The notes under the pieces were generated by a model. That model had not been told where the DNA came from. It made no database searches and worked only from the letters and a program-made list of their open reading frames with translations. Of a stretch of DNA of 64,000 nucleotides, positions 18,604 to 26,393 are shown piece after piece. The position numbers were made by a program, and so were the translations under genes. The stretch is from Stenotrophomonas sp. VV52 (lineage in GTDB: Bacteria; Pseudomonadota; Gammaproteobacteria; Xanthomonadales; Xanthomonadaceae). The DNA is taken from contig NZ_KZ622864.1 in assembly GCF_002893095.1 (NCBI RefSeq), forward strand, positions 254,377 through 318,376, in the 5' to 3' direction. How positions within the stretch are numbered: the first letter of the stretch is position 1; each line of letters begins with the position of its first letter.

Positions 18604-20295
18604 ATGTCATCACCGCAACACAGTGACTCAACCACCGCTTCCAGGAGTACCCGTTTGCGCCCTCTGCTGCTCTCCGCCGCCCTGACCCTGGCCCTGGCCG
18701 CACCGTGGGCGTCGGCCCAGGACAGCAAGCTGCCGGACATCGGCTCCTCGGCTGGCGAGCTGCTGACCCCGGCCCGCCAGGCCGAGTACGGCGGCATGAT
18801 GCTGCGCGAGCTGCGCAACTACGGCTACCTGCTGGACGACCCGCTGGTGGACGACTGGCTGCAGACCATGGGCGCCCGGCTCGGCTCCAACAGCGCCCAG
18901 CCGCGCCAGTCCTACACCTTCTTCATGCTGCGCGACCGCCAGATCAATGCGTTCGCCACCCTCGGCGGCTACGTCGGGGTCAATGCCGGGCTGGTGCTGA
19001 CCGCCGAACGCGAGGACGAGGTGGCCGCGGTGCTGTCCCACGAAATCGCCCACGTCACCCAGCAGCACGTGCTGCGCGGGGTGGAACGGGCCCAGCGCGA
19101 CCAGATTCCGATCCTGCTCGGCATGCTGGCCGCAGTGGTGGCCGCGCAGCAGGCCGGCGGCAATTCCTCCGGCGATGCGACCATGGCCGCGATCACCTCG
19201 GGCATGGGGCTGATGCAGCAGCGCCAGATCAACTACACCCGCAGCAACGAGTCCGAGGCCGACCGCCTGGGCATCCGCACCCTGGCCCGCAGCGGCTACG
19301 ACGTGGACGCGATGGCCGGGTTCTTCGAGCGCATGTCGGCCTCCATGCGCGGCAATGCCGGCGGCTACTCGGTGCCGGACTTCCTGCAGACCCACCCGGT
19401 CAACACCACCCGCATCAGCGAAGCCAAGGCCCGCGCCGAACAGATGAAGAAGGACACGGTGCTGCTGACCACCGAGGTCCCCGGCGGGGTCCGCCAGGAA
19501 CGGGTGAATCCGACCGACCCGGCGCTGTCCGAGCCGGTCGTCCAGCGCAACAACCCGCTGCTGCCGGCGTCCATGCAGTTTTCGGTGAACGCGCTCAGCC
19601 GCGGCGCCAGCGGCCAGTTCGACTGGGCCCGCGAGCGCCTGCGCGTACTCAGCGCCGACACCCCCGGCGACCTCGCCACCGAGTACCAGAACCTGCAGCG
19701 CGCGCAGAAGAACGGACTGACCGAACCGCAGCGCTATGGCCTGGCCCTGGCGCGGCTGCGCAACAGCAACCCGACCGAGGCGCGACGCGACCTGGCCACG
19801 CTGCTGCAGGACCATCCGGACAACCTGTGGGTGGCGCTGGCGCTGGGCGAGGCCGAATCGCGCAGCGGCCAGAAGGCCGAGGCCAACGCCCGCTTCGACA
19901 CCCTGCTGCGCCAGCACCCGGGCAGCCGGCCGGTGGCCCTCACCTACGCGGAAATCCTCAACGAACAGGGCGGCCGCGAGGCCGGCCAGCGCGCCCAGGC
20001 GATGCTGCGCCCGCTGCTGGCCCAGAGCGGCAACGACCCGGTGTTCCAGCAGCGCTATGCCCGCGCCAGTGAGCTGGCCGGCGACACCCTGCGCGCCAGC
20101 GAGGCCTACGCCGAGGCGGCGTTCCTGAACGGCCGCCCGGAGCAGGCGCTGATCCAGCTGCAGGCGCTGAAGAAGCGTTCGGACCTGGACTACGTGGGCC
20201 GCGCCCGGGTCGACGCCCGGATCGAGAGCATCACCCCGACCGTGCTCGAAATGCGCCGCCAGGGCATAGATGACCCCGAACTCGAGCGACGGTAG
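18604..20295 (+). CDS. bepA: M48 family metalloprotease with TPR domain (BepA-like)
   Basis: A 563-residue periplasmic zinc protease that helps assemble or clear outer-membrane proteins such as LptD. The signal peptide is around residues 17-39 (LLLSAALTLALAAPWASAQ). The HEIAH zinc motif is at residues 146-150, with the third ligand Glu in the NESEADRLGI block near 217. The C-terminal half is a tetratricopeptide-type helical region (AQKNGLTEPQRYGLALARL onward). The length is longer than E. coli BepA (487) because of the longer TPR part. It diverges from the glutaredoxin pair with a short 57-base gap. Confidence 0.9.
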   Translation: MSSPQHSDSTTASRSTRLRPLLLSAALTLALAAPWASAQDSKLPDIGSSAGELLTPARQAEYGGMMLRELRNYGYLLDDPLVDDWLQTMGARLGSNSAQPRQSYTFFMLRDRQINAFATLGGYVGVNAGLVLTAEREDEVAAVLSHEIAHVTQQHVLRGVERAQRDQIPILLGMLAAVVAAQQAGGNSSGDATMAAITSGMGLMQQRQINYTRSNESEADRLGIRTLARSGYDVDAMAGFFERMSASMRGNAGGYSVPDFLQTHPVNTTRISEAKARAEQMKKDTVLLTTEVPGGVRQERVNPTDPALSEPVVQRNNPLLPASMQFSVNALSRGASGQFDWARERLRVLSADTPGDLATEYQNLQRAQKNGLTEPQRYGLALARLRNSNPTEARRDLATLLQDHPDNLWVALALGEAESRSGQKAEANARFDTLLRQHPGSRPVALTYAEILNEQGGREAGQRAQAMLRPLLAQSGNDPVFQQRYARASELAGDTLRASEAYAEAAFLNGRPEQALIQLQALKKRSDLDYVGRARVDARIESITPTVLEMRRQGIDDPELERR

Positions 20296-20314
20296 CCCCG
20301 GCCGTTGGCCGGAC
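20292..20314 (+). repeat. SMAG-like REP palindrome
   Basis: GTAGCCCCGGCCGTTGGCCG then GAC begins inside the bepA stop codon region and extends into the gap before phoB. It is a variant of the main family. Confidence 0.6.
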
Positions 20315-20349
20315 GTTGGTTCCGTAAAGATGACGTGAAGATTGCAGCC

Positions 20350-20389
20350 CCGTCATCATGGTCACAAACATGTCATGAAACCGTAGTCT
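20350..20389 (+). promoter_or_regulatory. Pho-box-like site and -10 upstream of phoB
   Basis: Three 11-base spaced half-sites, CCGTCATC, TGGTCACAAAC and ATGTCATGAAA, resemble the CTGTCATNNNN repeats bound by PhoB. A possible -10 (TAGTCT) follows at 20384. This would allow autoregulation of phoB-phoR. The match was judged by eye. Confidence 0.6.
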
Positions 20390-20430
20390 ACTGGGCCCAA
20401 TCCCGGTCTGATGAGCAATACGGTGGGCAC

Positions 20431-21120
20431 GTGCAGAAACGCATCCTGATCGTCGATGACGAACCCGCGATCCGCGAAATGGTCGCCTTCGCCCTGCGCA
20501 AGGGCGACTACGACCCCATTCACGCCGGTGACGCCCGCGAGGCGCAGACCGCCATCGCCGACCGCGTGCCGGACCTGATCCTGCTGGACTGGATGCTCCC
20601 GGGCACCAGTGGCCTGGACCTGGCCCGGCGCTGGCGCAAGGAGGCCCTCACCCGCGAGGTGCCGATCATCATGCTGACCGCGCGTGGCGAAGAAAACGAC
20701 CGCGTCGGCGGGCTCGAGGCCGGCGTGGACGATTACGTGGTCAAGCCGTTCTCGGCGCGCGAACTGCTGGCGCGGATCCGCGCGGTGATGCGCCGCGCGC
20801 GCGACGACGATGAAGACGGCAGCGTGGCAGTGGGCAGCATCCGCATCGACGGCGCCGCGCACCGCGTGTTCGCCGGCGACCAGCCGGTGCCGATCGGGCC
20901 GACCGAATACCGCCTGCTGCACTTCTTCATGACCCATCCCGAGCGCGTGTATACCCGCGCCCAGCTGCTCGACCACGTGTGGGGCGGCAGCGTGTACGTG
21001 GAGGAACGCACCATCGACGTACACATCCGGCGCCTGCGCAAGACGCTGGAACCGTTCGGTGCGGAGAACATGGTGCAGACCGTACGCGGCGCGGGGTATC
21101 GTTTCTCGACGTCCACGTGA
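20431..21120 (+). CDS. phoB: Phosphate regulon response regulator PhoB
   Basis: A 229-residue OmpR-type response regulator that activates phosphate-starvation genes when phosphorylated by PhoR. The receiver has acidic residues D9-D10, phosphoacceptor D53 (LILLDWMLPG) and Lys in VVKPFSAREL. The winged-helix output domain spans about 130-229 and ends with VQTVRGAGYRFS. I chose the GTG at 20431 because the receiver starts directly with QKRILIVDDE. An in-frame ATG at 20305 would cover the Pho-box-like site. The phoR start overlaps or follows the stop by a few bases. Confidence 0.95.
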   Translation: MQKRILIVDDEPAIREMVAFALRKGDYDPIHAGDAREAQTAIADRVPDLILLDWMLPGTSGLDLARRWRKEALTREVPIIMLTARGEENDRVGGLEAGVDDYVVKPFSARELLARIRAVMRRARDDDEDGSVAVGSIRIDGAAHRVFAGDQPVPIGPTEYRLLHFFMTHPERVYTRAQLLDHVWGGSVYVEERTIDVHIRRLRKTLEPFGAENMVQTVRGAGYRFSTST

Positions 21121-21134
21121 ACCACGAGACTGCA

Positions 21135-22475
21135 ATGCCGCGCCACATCCGTTCTGCCTGGCTGAAAACGCTCGCGACCCTGGCCGTGCTGCTGCTGGCT
21201 GCGGTGCTCGTGGGCCTGGCCACCGGGCAGGTCTGGATGTGCATCGCGCTGGCCTCGATCGGCGCGCTGGCCTGGCATTACTGGCGCCTGCGCAAGGTGC
21301 TGCGCCGGCTCACCGCGCGCCAGCGCTGGGACATGAGCGGCGGCAACGGGGTCTGGAACGAACTGGACCGCCTGCTCTACCGCAACCAGTTGGAAATGCG
21401 CACGCGCAAGCGACGCCTGCTGGACATGCTGCGCAGCTACCGCGCCGCCGCGGCGGCCCTGCCCGACGCGGTGGTGGTGGTGGACCGCAACAGCCAGCGC
21501 GTGCAGTGGTTCAACGAATCGGCGACCACCCTGCTCGGCCTGCACCATCCCGGCGACCTCGGCGAGGCGCTGGTCGAACGGCTGCAGCCGATGCCGCTGG
21601 CCCACTGGCTGGCCGGGGGCCGCAATGCCGAGCCGATCCTGGACGTGCCCTCGCCGGTCGATCCGGCGATCCGCCTCAACCTGCGCCTGATTCCGTATTC
21701 GCCCGACTACTGGCTGCTGATCGCGCGCGACGTGAGCAAGCTGCTGCGGCTGGAGCAGGTCCGCCGCGACTTCGTGGCCAACGTCTCGCATGAACTGCGC
21801 ACGCCGCTCACCGTGGTGCACGGTTACCTGGACATGATGGAGCCGGAGGATTTCCCCGGCACCGGCCCGATGCTGGAAGAAATGCGCAAGCAGTCGCAGC
21901 GCATGGCGCAGCTGGTCGAAGACCTGCTGACCCTGTCGCGGCTGGAATCGCAGGAACACACCGAAGAAGAAACCGTGGCGATGGCGCCGATGCTGGCCAC
22001 GCTGCGCCGCGAAGCCGAAGCCCACAGCCAGGGCCGCCACACGATCAGCGTCATCGACAACGCCGGGGTCGACCTGCAGGGTTCCAACAAGGAACTGCAC
22101 AGCGCGTTCTCCAACCTGGTCACCAACGCGGTCCGCTACACCCCGGCCGGTGGCCGGGTCGAGGTGGAGCTGGCGCGCGAAGGCCAGGGTGTGGTGCTGG
22201 CGGTACGCGACACCGGCTATGGCATTCCCGCCACCCACCTGCCGCGCCTGACCGAACGCTTCTACCGGGTCTCCAGCAGCCGTTCGCGCGAAAGCGGCGG
22301 CACCGGGCTGGGCCTGTCGATCGTCAAACACATCCTTGGCCTGCACCACGCCCGCCTGGAGATCCAGAGCGAAGTCGGCAAGGGCAGCACGTTCTCCTGC
22401 CATTTCGATGCCGACCACGTGCGCGAGCGCACCGACGCGGCCCTCCTTCCTTCCGCAGAAGACTTTTCCGCATGA
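21135..22475 (+). CDS. phoR: Phosphate regulon sensor histidine kinase PhoR
   Basis: A 446-residue membrane histidine kinase. Two N-terminal hydrophobic segments (LATLAVLLLAAVLVGLA and VWMCIALASIGALAW, residues about 12-45) with no large periplasmic domain are typical of PhoR. A PAS region follows (VVVVDRNSQRVQWFN near 115). The H-box is FVANVSHELRTPLT with H219. The ATPase has an N-box (NLVTNAVRYTP), and G-boxes DTGYGIP and GGTGLGLSIVKH. An alternative GTG at 21117 overlaps the phoB stop and would add six residues. The 3' end overlaps ppk1 by four bases. Confidence 0.95.
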   Translation: MPRHIRSAWLKTLATLAVLLLAAVLVGLATGQVWMCIALASIGALAWHYWRLRKVLRRLTARQRWDMSGGNGVWNELDRLLYRNQLEMRTRKRRLLDMLRSYRAAAAALPDAVVVVDRNSQRVQWFNESATTLLGLHHPGDLGEALVERLQPMPLAHWLAGGRNAEPILDVPSPVDPAIRLNLRLIPYSPDYWLLIARDVSKLLRLEQVRRDFVANVSHELRTPLTVVHGYLDMMEPEDFPGTGPMLEEMRKQSQRMAQLVEDLLTLSRLESQEHTEEETVAMAPMLATLRREAEAHSQGRHTISVIDNAGVDLQGSNKELHSAFSNLVTNAVRYTPAGGRVEVELAREGQGVVLAVRDTGYGIPATHLPRLTERFYRVSSSRSRESGGTGLGLSIVKHILGLHHARLEIQSEVGKGSTFSCHFDADHVRERTDAALLPSAEDFSA

Positions 22476-24553
22476 GCAGCCTCGTTCCCATCGCCGTGCC
22501 GGCGGAAACCGATGACCTGCGCGACCCGGCGCTGTACATCAACCGCGAGCTGTCGCAGCTGGACTTCAACTTCCGGGTGCTGGCCCAGGCCATGGACCCG
22601 CAGGTACCGGTGCTGGAGCGGCTGCGCTTCATGTGCATTTCCTGCACCAACCTGGATGAGTTCTTCGAGATCCGCGCCGCGGCAGTGCGCCACGCGCAGG
22701 AGTTCGGCCTGCCGCCGGCACCGGACGGCATGACCCCGCAGGCGATCCTCAGCGCCATCCATGACCGCGCCGCCGAGCTGGTGGACCAGCAGTACCGCTG
22801 CTGGAACGACACCCTGCGCCCGGCCCTGCACGAGGCCGGCATCGACGTGCTGGGTCGGCATTCGTGGAACCACCGCCAGAAGCGCTGGCTGCGCGCGTAC
22901 TTCCGCAACGAGATCATGCCGGTGCTGTCGCCGCTGGGCCTGGACCCGTCGCACCCGTTCCCGAAGATCCTCAACAAATCGCTGAACATCGTAGTGGTGC
23001 TCAAGGGCACCGACGCGTTCGGCCGCGCCGGCCACCTGGCCATCGTGCGCGCACCGCGCTCGCTGCCGCGCATCATCCAGCTGCCGCAGACCCTGGGCGG
23101 CCCGCAGACCTTCGTGTTCCTGTCCTCGGTGCTGTCGACCTTCGTCGGCGAGCTGTTCCCCGGCATGGAAGTCCAGGGCGCGTACCAGTTCCGGGTGACC
23201 CGCAATTCGGAACTGGTGGTGGACGAGGAGGAAGTGGAAAACCTCGCCCTGGCCCTGCGCGACGAACTGGTCGACCGCGGCTACCGGCCGGCGGTGCGGC
23301 TGGAGATCGCGCAGGACTGCCCGCGCGACATCGTGCGCACCCTGCTGCAGAACTTCGGCCTGACCGAAAACGCGGTGTACCAGATCGACGGTCCGGTCAA
23401 CCTCAACCGCGTGATCCAGCTGTACGACCTGCTCGCCCGCCCGGAACTGAAGTACCCGCCGATGAGCCCGCGCACGCTGCGCGACAGCGACGGCATCTTC
23501 GAGGTGGTGGCGCGCAAGGACGTCCTGCTGCACCACCCCTTCGACGCGTTCACCGCGGTACTGGACCTGATCAAGCAGGCGGCGGTCGACCCGAACGTGC
23601 TGGCGATCAAGCAGACCCTGTACCGCACCGGCAAGGATTCGCAGATCGTCGATGCGCTGATCCTGGCCGCGCGCAACGGCAAGGACGTCACCGTGGTGGT
23701 CGAGCTGCGCGCACGCTTCGACGAAGAAGCCAACCTGGGGCTGGCCGACCGCCTGCAGGAAGCCGGAGTGCAGGTGGTGTACGGCGTGGTCGGCTACAAG
23801 ACCCACGCCAAGATGCTGCTGATCGTGCGCCGCGAAGGCCGCAAGCTGCGCCGCTACGTGCACCTGGGCACCGGCAATTACCACAGCGGCACCGCGCGCG
23901 CGTACACCGACCTGAGCCTGATCACCGCCGATGCGGACATCGGCAATGACGTGCACCTGCTGTTCCAGCAGCTGTCCGGCCTGGCCCCGCGCACCCGCCT
24001 GAAGCGCCTGCTGCAGTCGCCGTTCACCCTGCACGACGGGCTGCTGCAGCGGATCGAACGCGAGATGCACCTGGCCCGCAAGGGCCGCCCCGGGCGCATC
24101 ATCGCCAAGATGAACGCCCTCAACGAGCCGCAGGTGGTGCGGGCGCTGTACGCCGCCTCGCAGGCCGGCGTGCAGATCGACCTGATCGTGCGCGGCGCCT
24201 GCACGCTGCGCCCGGGCGTGCCCGGGGTGTCGGACAACATCCGGGTGCGCTCGATCGTCGGCCGCTTCCTGGAACACAGTCGTGTGTACTGGTTCGGCAA
24301 CGACGGCGCTGCGGAACTCTACTGCGCCAGCGCCGACTGGCTCGAACGCAACCTGCTGCGCCGGGTCGAGACCTGCTTCCCGATCCTGGACCCGGAGCTG
24401 GCCCGCAAGGTCTACCGCGACGTGCTGCAGAACTACCTGGACGACAACCTCAATGCCTGGGAACTGCAGGCCGACGGCACCTACCGCAAGTGCACGCCGG
24501 GCCACGACGAGCCCCCGCATTCGGCGCAGATGGCATTGATGGCCGGGTTGTAG
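22472..24553 (+). CDS. ppk1: Polyphosphate kinase 1
   Basis: A 693-residue enzyme that polymerises the gamma-phosphate of ATP into polyphosphate. The N-terminus YINRELSQLDFNFRVL is the PPK1 signature. The phosphohistidine is expected at H445 in GYKTHAKM, followed by YVHLGTGNYHSGTARAYTD and the second PLD-like active-site part ending in DNIRVRSIVGRFLEHSR. The length is normal (E. coli 688). Coupled to phoR by an ATGA overlap and followed 21 bases later by an exopolyphosphatase, so phosphate sensing and polyphosphate synthesis and breakdown are in one unit. Confidence 0.97.
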   Translation: MSSLVPIAVPAETDDLRDPALYINRELSQLDFNFRVLAQAMDPQVPVLERLRFMCISCTNLDEFFEIRAAAVRHAQEFGLPPAPDGMTPQAILSAIHDRAAELVDQQYRCWNDTLRPALHEAGIDVLGRHSWNHRQKRWLRAYFRNEIMPVLSPLGLDPSHPFPKILNKSLNIVVVLKGTDAFGRAGHLAIVRAPRSLPRIIQLPQTLGGPQTFVFLSSVLSTFVGELFPGMEVQGAYQFRVTRNSELVVDEEEVENLALALRDELVDRGYRPAVRLEIAQDCPRDIVRTLLQNFGLTENAVYQIDGPVNLNRVIQLYDLLARPELKYPPMSPRTLRDSDGIFEVVARKDVLLHHPFDAFTAVLDLIKQAAVDPNVLAIKQTLYRTGKDSQIVDALILAARNGKDVTVVVELRARFDEEANLGLADRLQEAGVQVVYGVVGYKTHAKMLLIVRREGRKLRRYVHLGTGNYHSGTARAYTDLSLITADADIGNDVHLLFQQLSGLAPRTRLKRLLQSPFTLHDGLLQRIEREMHLARKGRPGRIIAKMNALNEPQVVRALYAASQAGVQIDLIVRGACTLRPGVPGVSDNIRVRSIVGRFLEHSRVYWFGNDGAAELYCASADWLERNLLRRVETCFPILDPELARKVYRDVLQNYLDDNLNAWELQADGTYRKCTPGHDEPPHSAQMALMAGL

Positions 24554-24574
24554 GCCATCGGCTACCATTCGTCC

Positions 24575-26101
24575 ATGCCGCATACCTCCACGACACCGCC
24601 CGCCCTGCAGGATGGCGACCTGCTCGCCGCCATCGACCTGGGCTCCAACAGTTTCCACATGGTCATCGCGCGCTACACGCTCGGCCAGCTGCGGGTGGTC
24701 GACCGCCTGCGCGAGACCGTGCGCATGGCCGACGGCCTGGATGGCAAGGGCGGCCTGTCGGCCGAGGCGCGCCAGCGCGCGCTCGAGTGCCTGGCCCGGT
24801 TCGGCCAGCGCATCCGCGGCATTCCCCCGGTGCGGGTGCGCGCACTGGCCACCAACACGGTCCGCCAGCTGCGTTCGCCGCAAGCCTTCCTGATGCCGGC
24901 CGAAACCGCGCTGGGACATGCCATTGAAGTGGTCAGCGGGCGTGAAGAGGCCCGCCTGATCTACCTGGGCGTGGCCCACGCGCAGCCGCCCAAGCCGGAC
25001 CAGCGCCGGCTGGTGATCGACATCGGCGGCGGTTCCACCGAATTCATCATCGGCCAGGGCATGCAGACCCTGGAGCGCGAAAGCCTGCAGGCCGGCTGCA
25101 TTGCCAGCACGCGGCGCTTCTTTCCCGGCGGCAAGCTGAGCAAGAAGCGCTGGAAGGACGCACTGACCGAGATCGGTGCGGAGTTCCAGCAGTTCGCCAC
25201 CAAGTACCGTTCGCTGGGCTGGGACGAGGCCCTGGGGTCATCGGGCACCCATAAGGCGATCAGCGAGATCTGCGCCAGCATGAAGCTGAGCAAGGGCGCG
25301 ATCACCGCCGAAGCGCTGCCGCAGCTGCGCGACGAGCTGCTCAAGGCCAAGCGGATCGAAGACATCGACCTGCCCGGCCTGTCGCCGGACCGCCGCCCGA
25401 TCATCGCCGGCGGCATCCTGGTGCTGGAAGCGGCGTTCCACGCGCTGGGGCTGCAGAAGCTGCTGGTCAGCAAGGCCGCGATGCGCGAAGGCATCCTCTA
25501 CGACATCCTCGGCCGTGCCAGCGAGAACGACCTGCGCGACGAGTCGGTCGATGCCCTGACCCAGCGCTATGGCATCGACACCGTCCAGGCCGACCGGGTG
25601 CAGCGCACCGCGATGGACCTGTTCGGCCAGGTGGAAAAGGCATGGAACCTGGACCCGGACGACGCGCGCATGCTCGGCTGGGCCGCACGCCTGCACGAGC
25701 TGGGCCTGATGATCGCGCACAGCGGCTACCACGTGCATGGCAGCTACGTGCTGGAGAACTCGGACATCGCCGGCTTCTCGCGGCAGGAACAACAGCTGCT
25801 GGCCGCGCTGGTGCGCAGCCACCGCCGCAACGTGTCCAAGTCCGCGTTCGACGCCCTGCCCGAGCGCCTGCTGCTGCCGGCCCGGCGCATGACCGCCCTG
25901 CTCCGGCTGGCGGTGCTGCTCAACCGCGCCCACGAAGACAGCCCGATGCCGGCGCTGGAGCTGAGCGCGGACGACAACCGCCTGTCGCTGATCCTGCCGC
26001 AGGCCTACATCGACGCCCGCCCCCTGCTGCGCGCCGACCTGATCGGCGAGACCGACGGCATGGCCGGACTCGGCATCCTGTTCCGCCCGTTCGTGGCGTA
26101 A
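24575..26101 (+). CDS. ppx: Exopolyphosphatase / guanosine pentaphosphate phosphatase family (Ppx/GppA)
   Basis: A 508-residue sugar-kinase/Hsp70-fold phosphatase that removes terminal phosphate from polyphosphate (Ppx) or pppGpp (GppA). Phosphate-binding motifs are AAIDLGSNSFHMVIA near residue 17 and LVIDIGGGSTEFIIGQ near 148. A C-terminal HD-like helical domain has LGWAARLHELGLMIAHSGYHVHGSYVL near 375. Placement right after ppk1 favours Ppx. A GppA activity cannot be excluded from sequence. Confidence 0.93.
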   Translation: MPHTSTTPPALQDGDLLAAIDLGSNSFHMVIARYTLGQLRVVDRLRETVRMADGLDGKGGLSAEARQRALECLARFGQRIRGIPPVRVRALATNTVRQLRSPQAFLMPAETALGHAIEVVSGREEARLIYLGVAHAQPPKPDQRRLVIDIGGGSTEFIIGQGMQTLERESLQAGCIASTRRFFPGGKLSKKRWKDALTEIGAEFQQFATKYRSLGWDEALGSSGTHKAISEICASMKLSKGAITAEALPQLRDELLKAKRIEDIDLPGLSPDRRPIIAGGILVLEAAFHALGLQKLLVSKAAMREGILYDILGRASENDLRDESVDALTQRYGIDTVQADRVQRTAMDLFGQVEKAWNLDPDDARMLGWAARLHELGLMIAHSGYHVHGSYVLENSDIAGFSRQEQQLLAALVRSHRRNVSKSAFDALPERLLLPARRMTALLRLAVLLNRAHEDSPMPALELSADDNRLSLILPQAYIDARPLLRADLIGETDGMAGLGILFRPFVA

Positions 26102-26393
26102 TCGCGCCGCGTTGCGCAGATCTGCGTGACGCGCCGCATCAAAGCGATACATACCGATACATCAGGACATCGCGCCTGACGGGTTCACTTTGTCACAATC
26201 TGTTGATTTACAAGGCAATACATCTCGTTGGTTACGGGCTGGTGAATTTTTTTTGGCAAAAGGCTTTACACCGGCTTAACGACTGGGACTAAGATCGAGT
26301 CACCGGCCCACTTGGGACGGTTTTCGAGCGACGCGGGGACTTGGGACCCCGCCGACCTCTTTTGATTCAGTTCTGAACCAGAGAGAGAGCCAA
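26102..26393 (+). other. 292-base leader region upstream of the TonB receptor
   Basis: No gene is seen. The first part carries a short direct repeat, CGATACAT at 26141 and 26151. The middle (26195-26290) is far more AT-rich than its surroundings and includes a run of eight T residues. A TTTACA hexamer near 26264 could be a -35. A GAGAGAG stretch before the ATG is a plausible ribosome site. Promoter position is uncertain. Confidence 0.4.
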
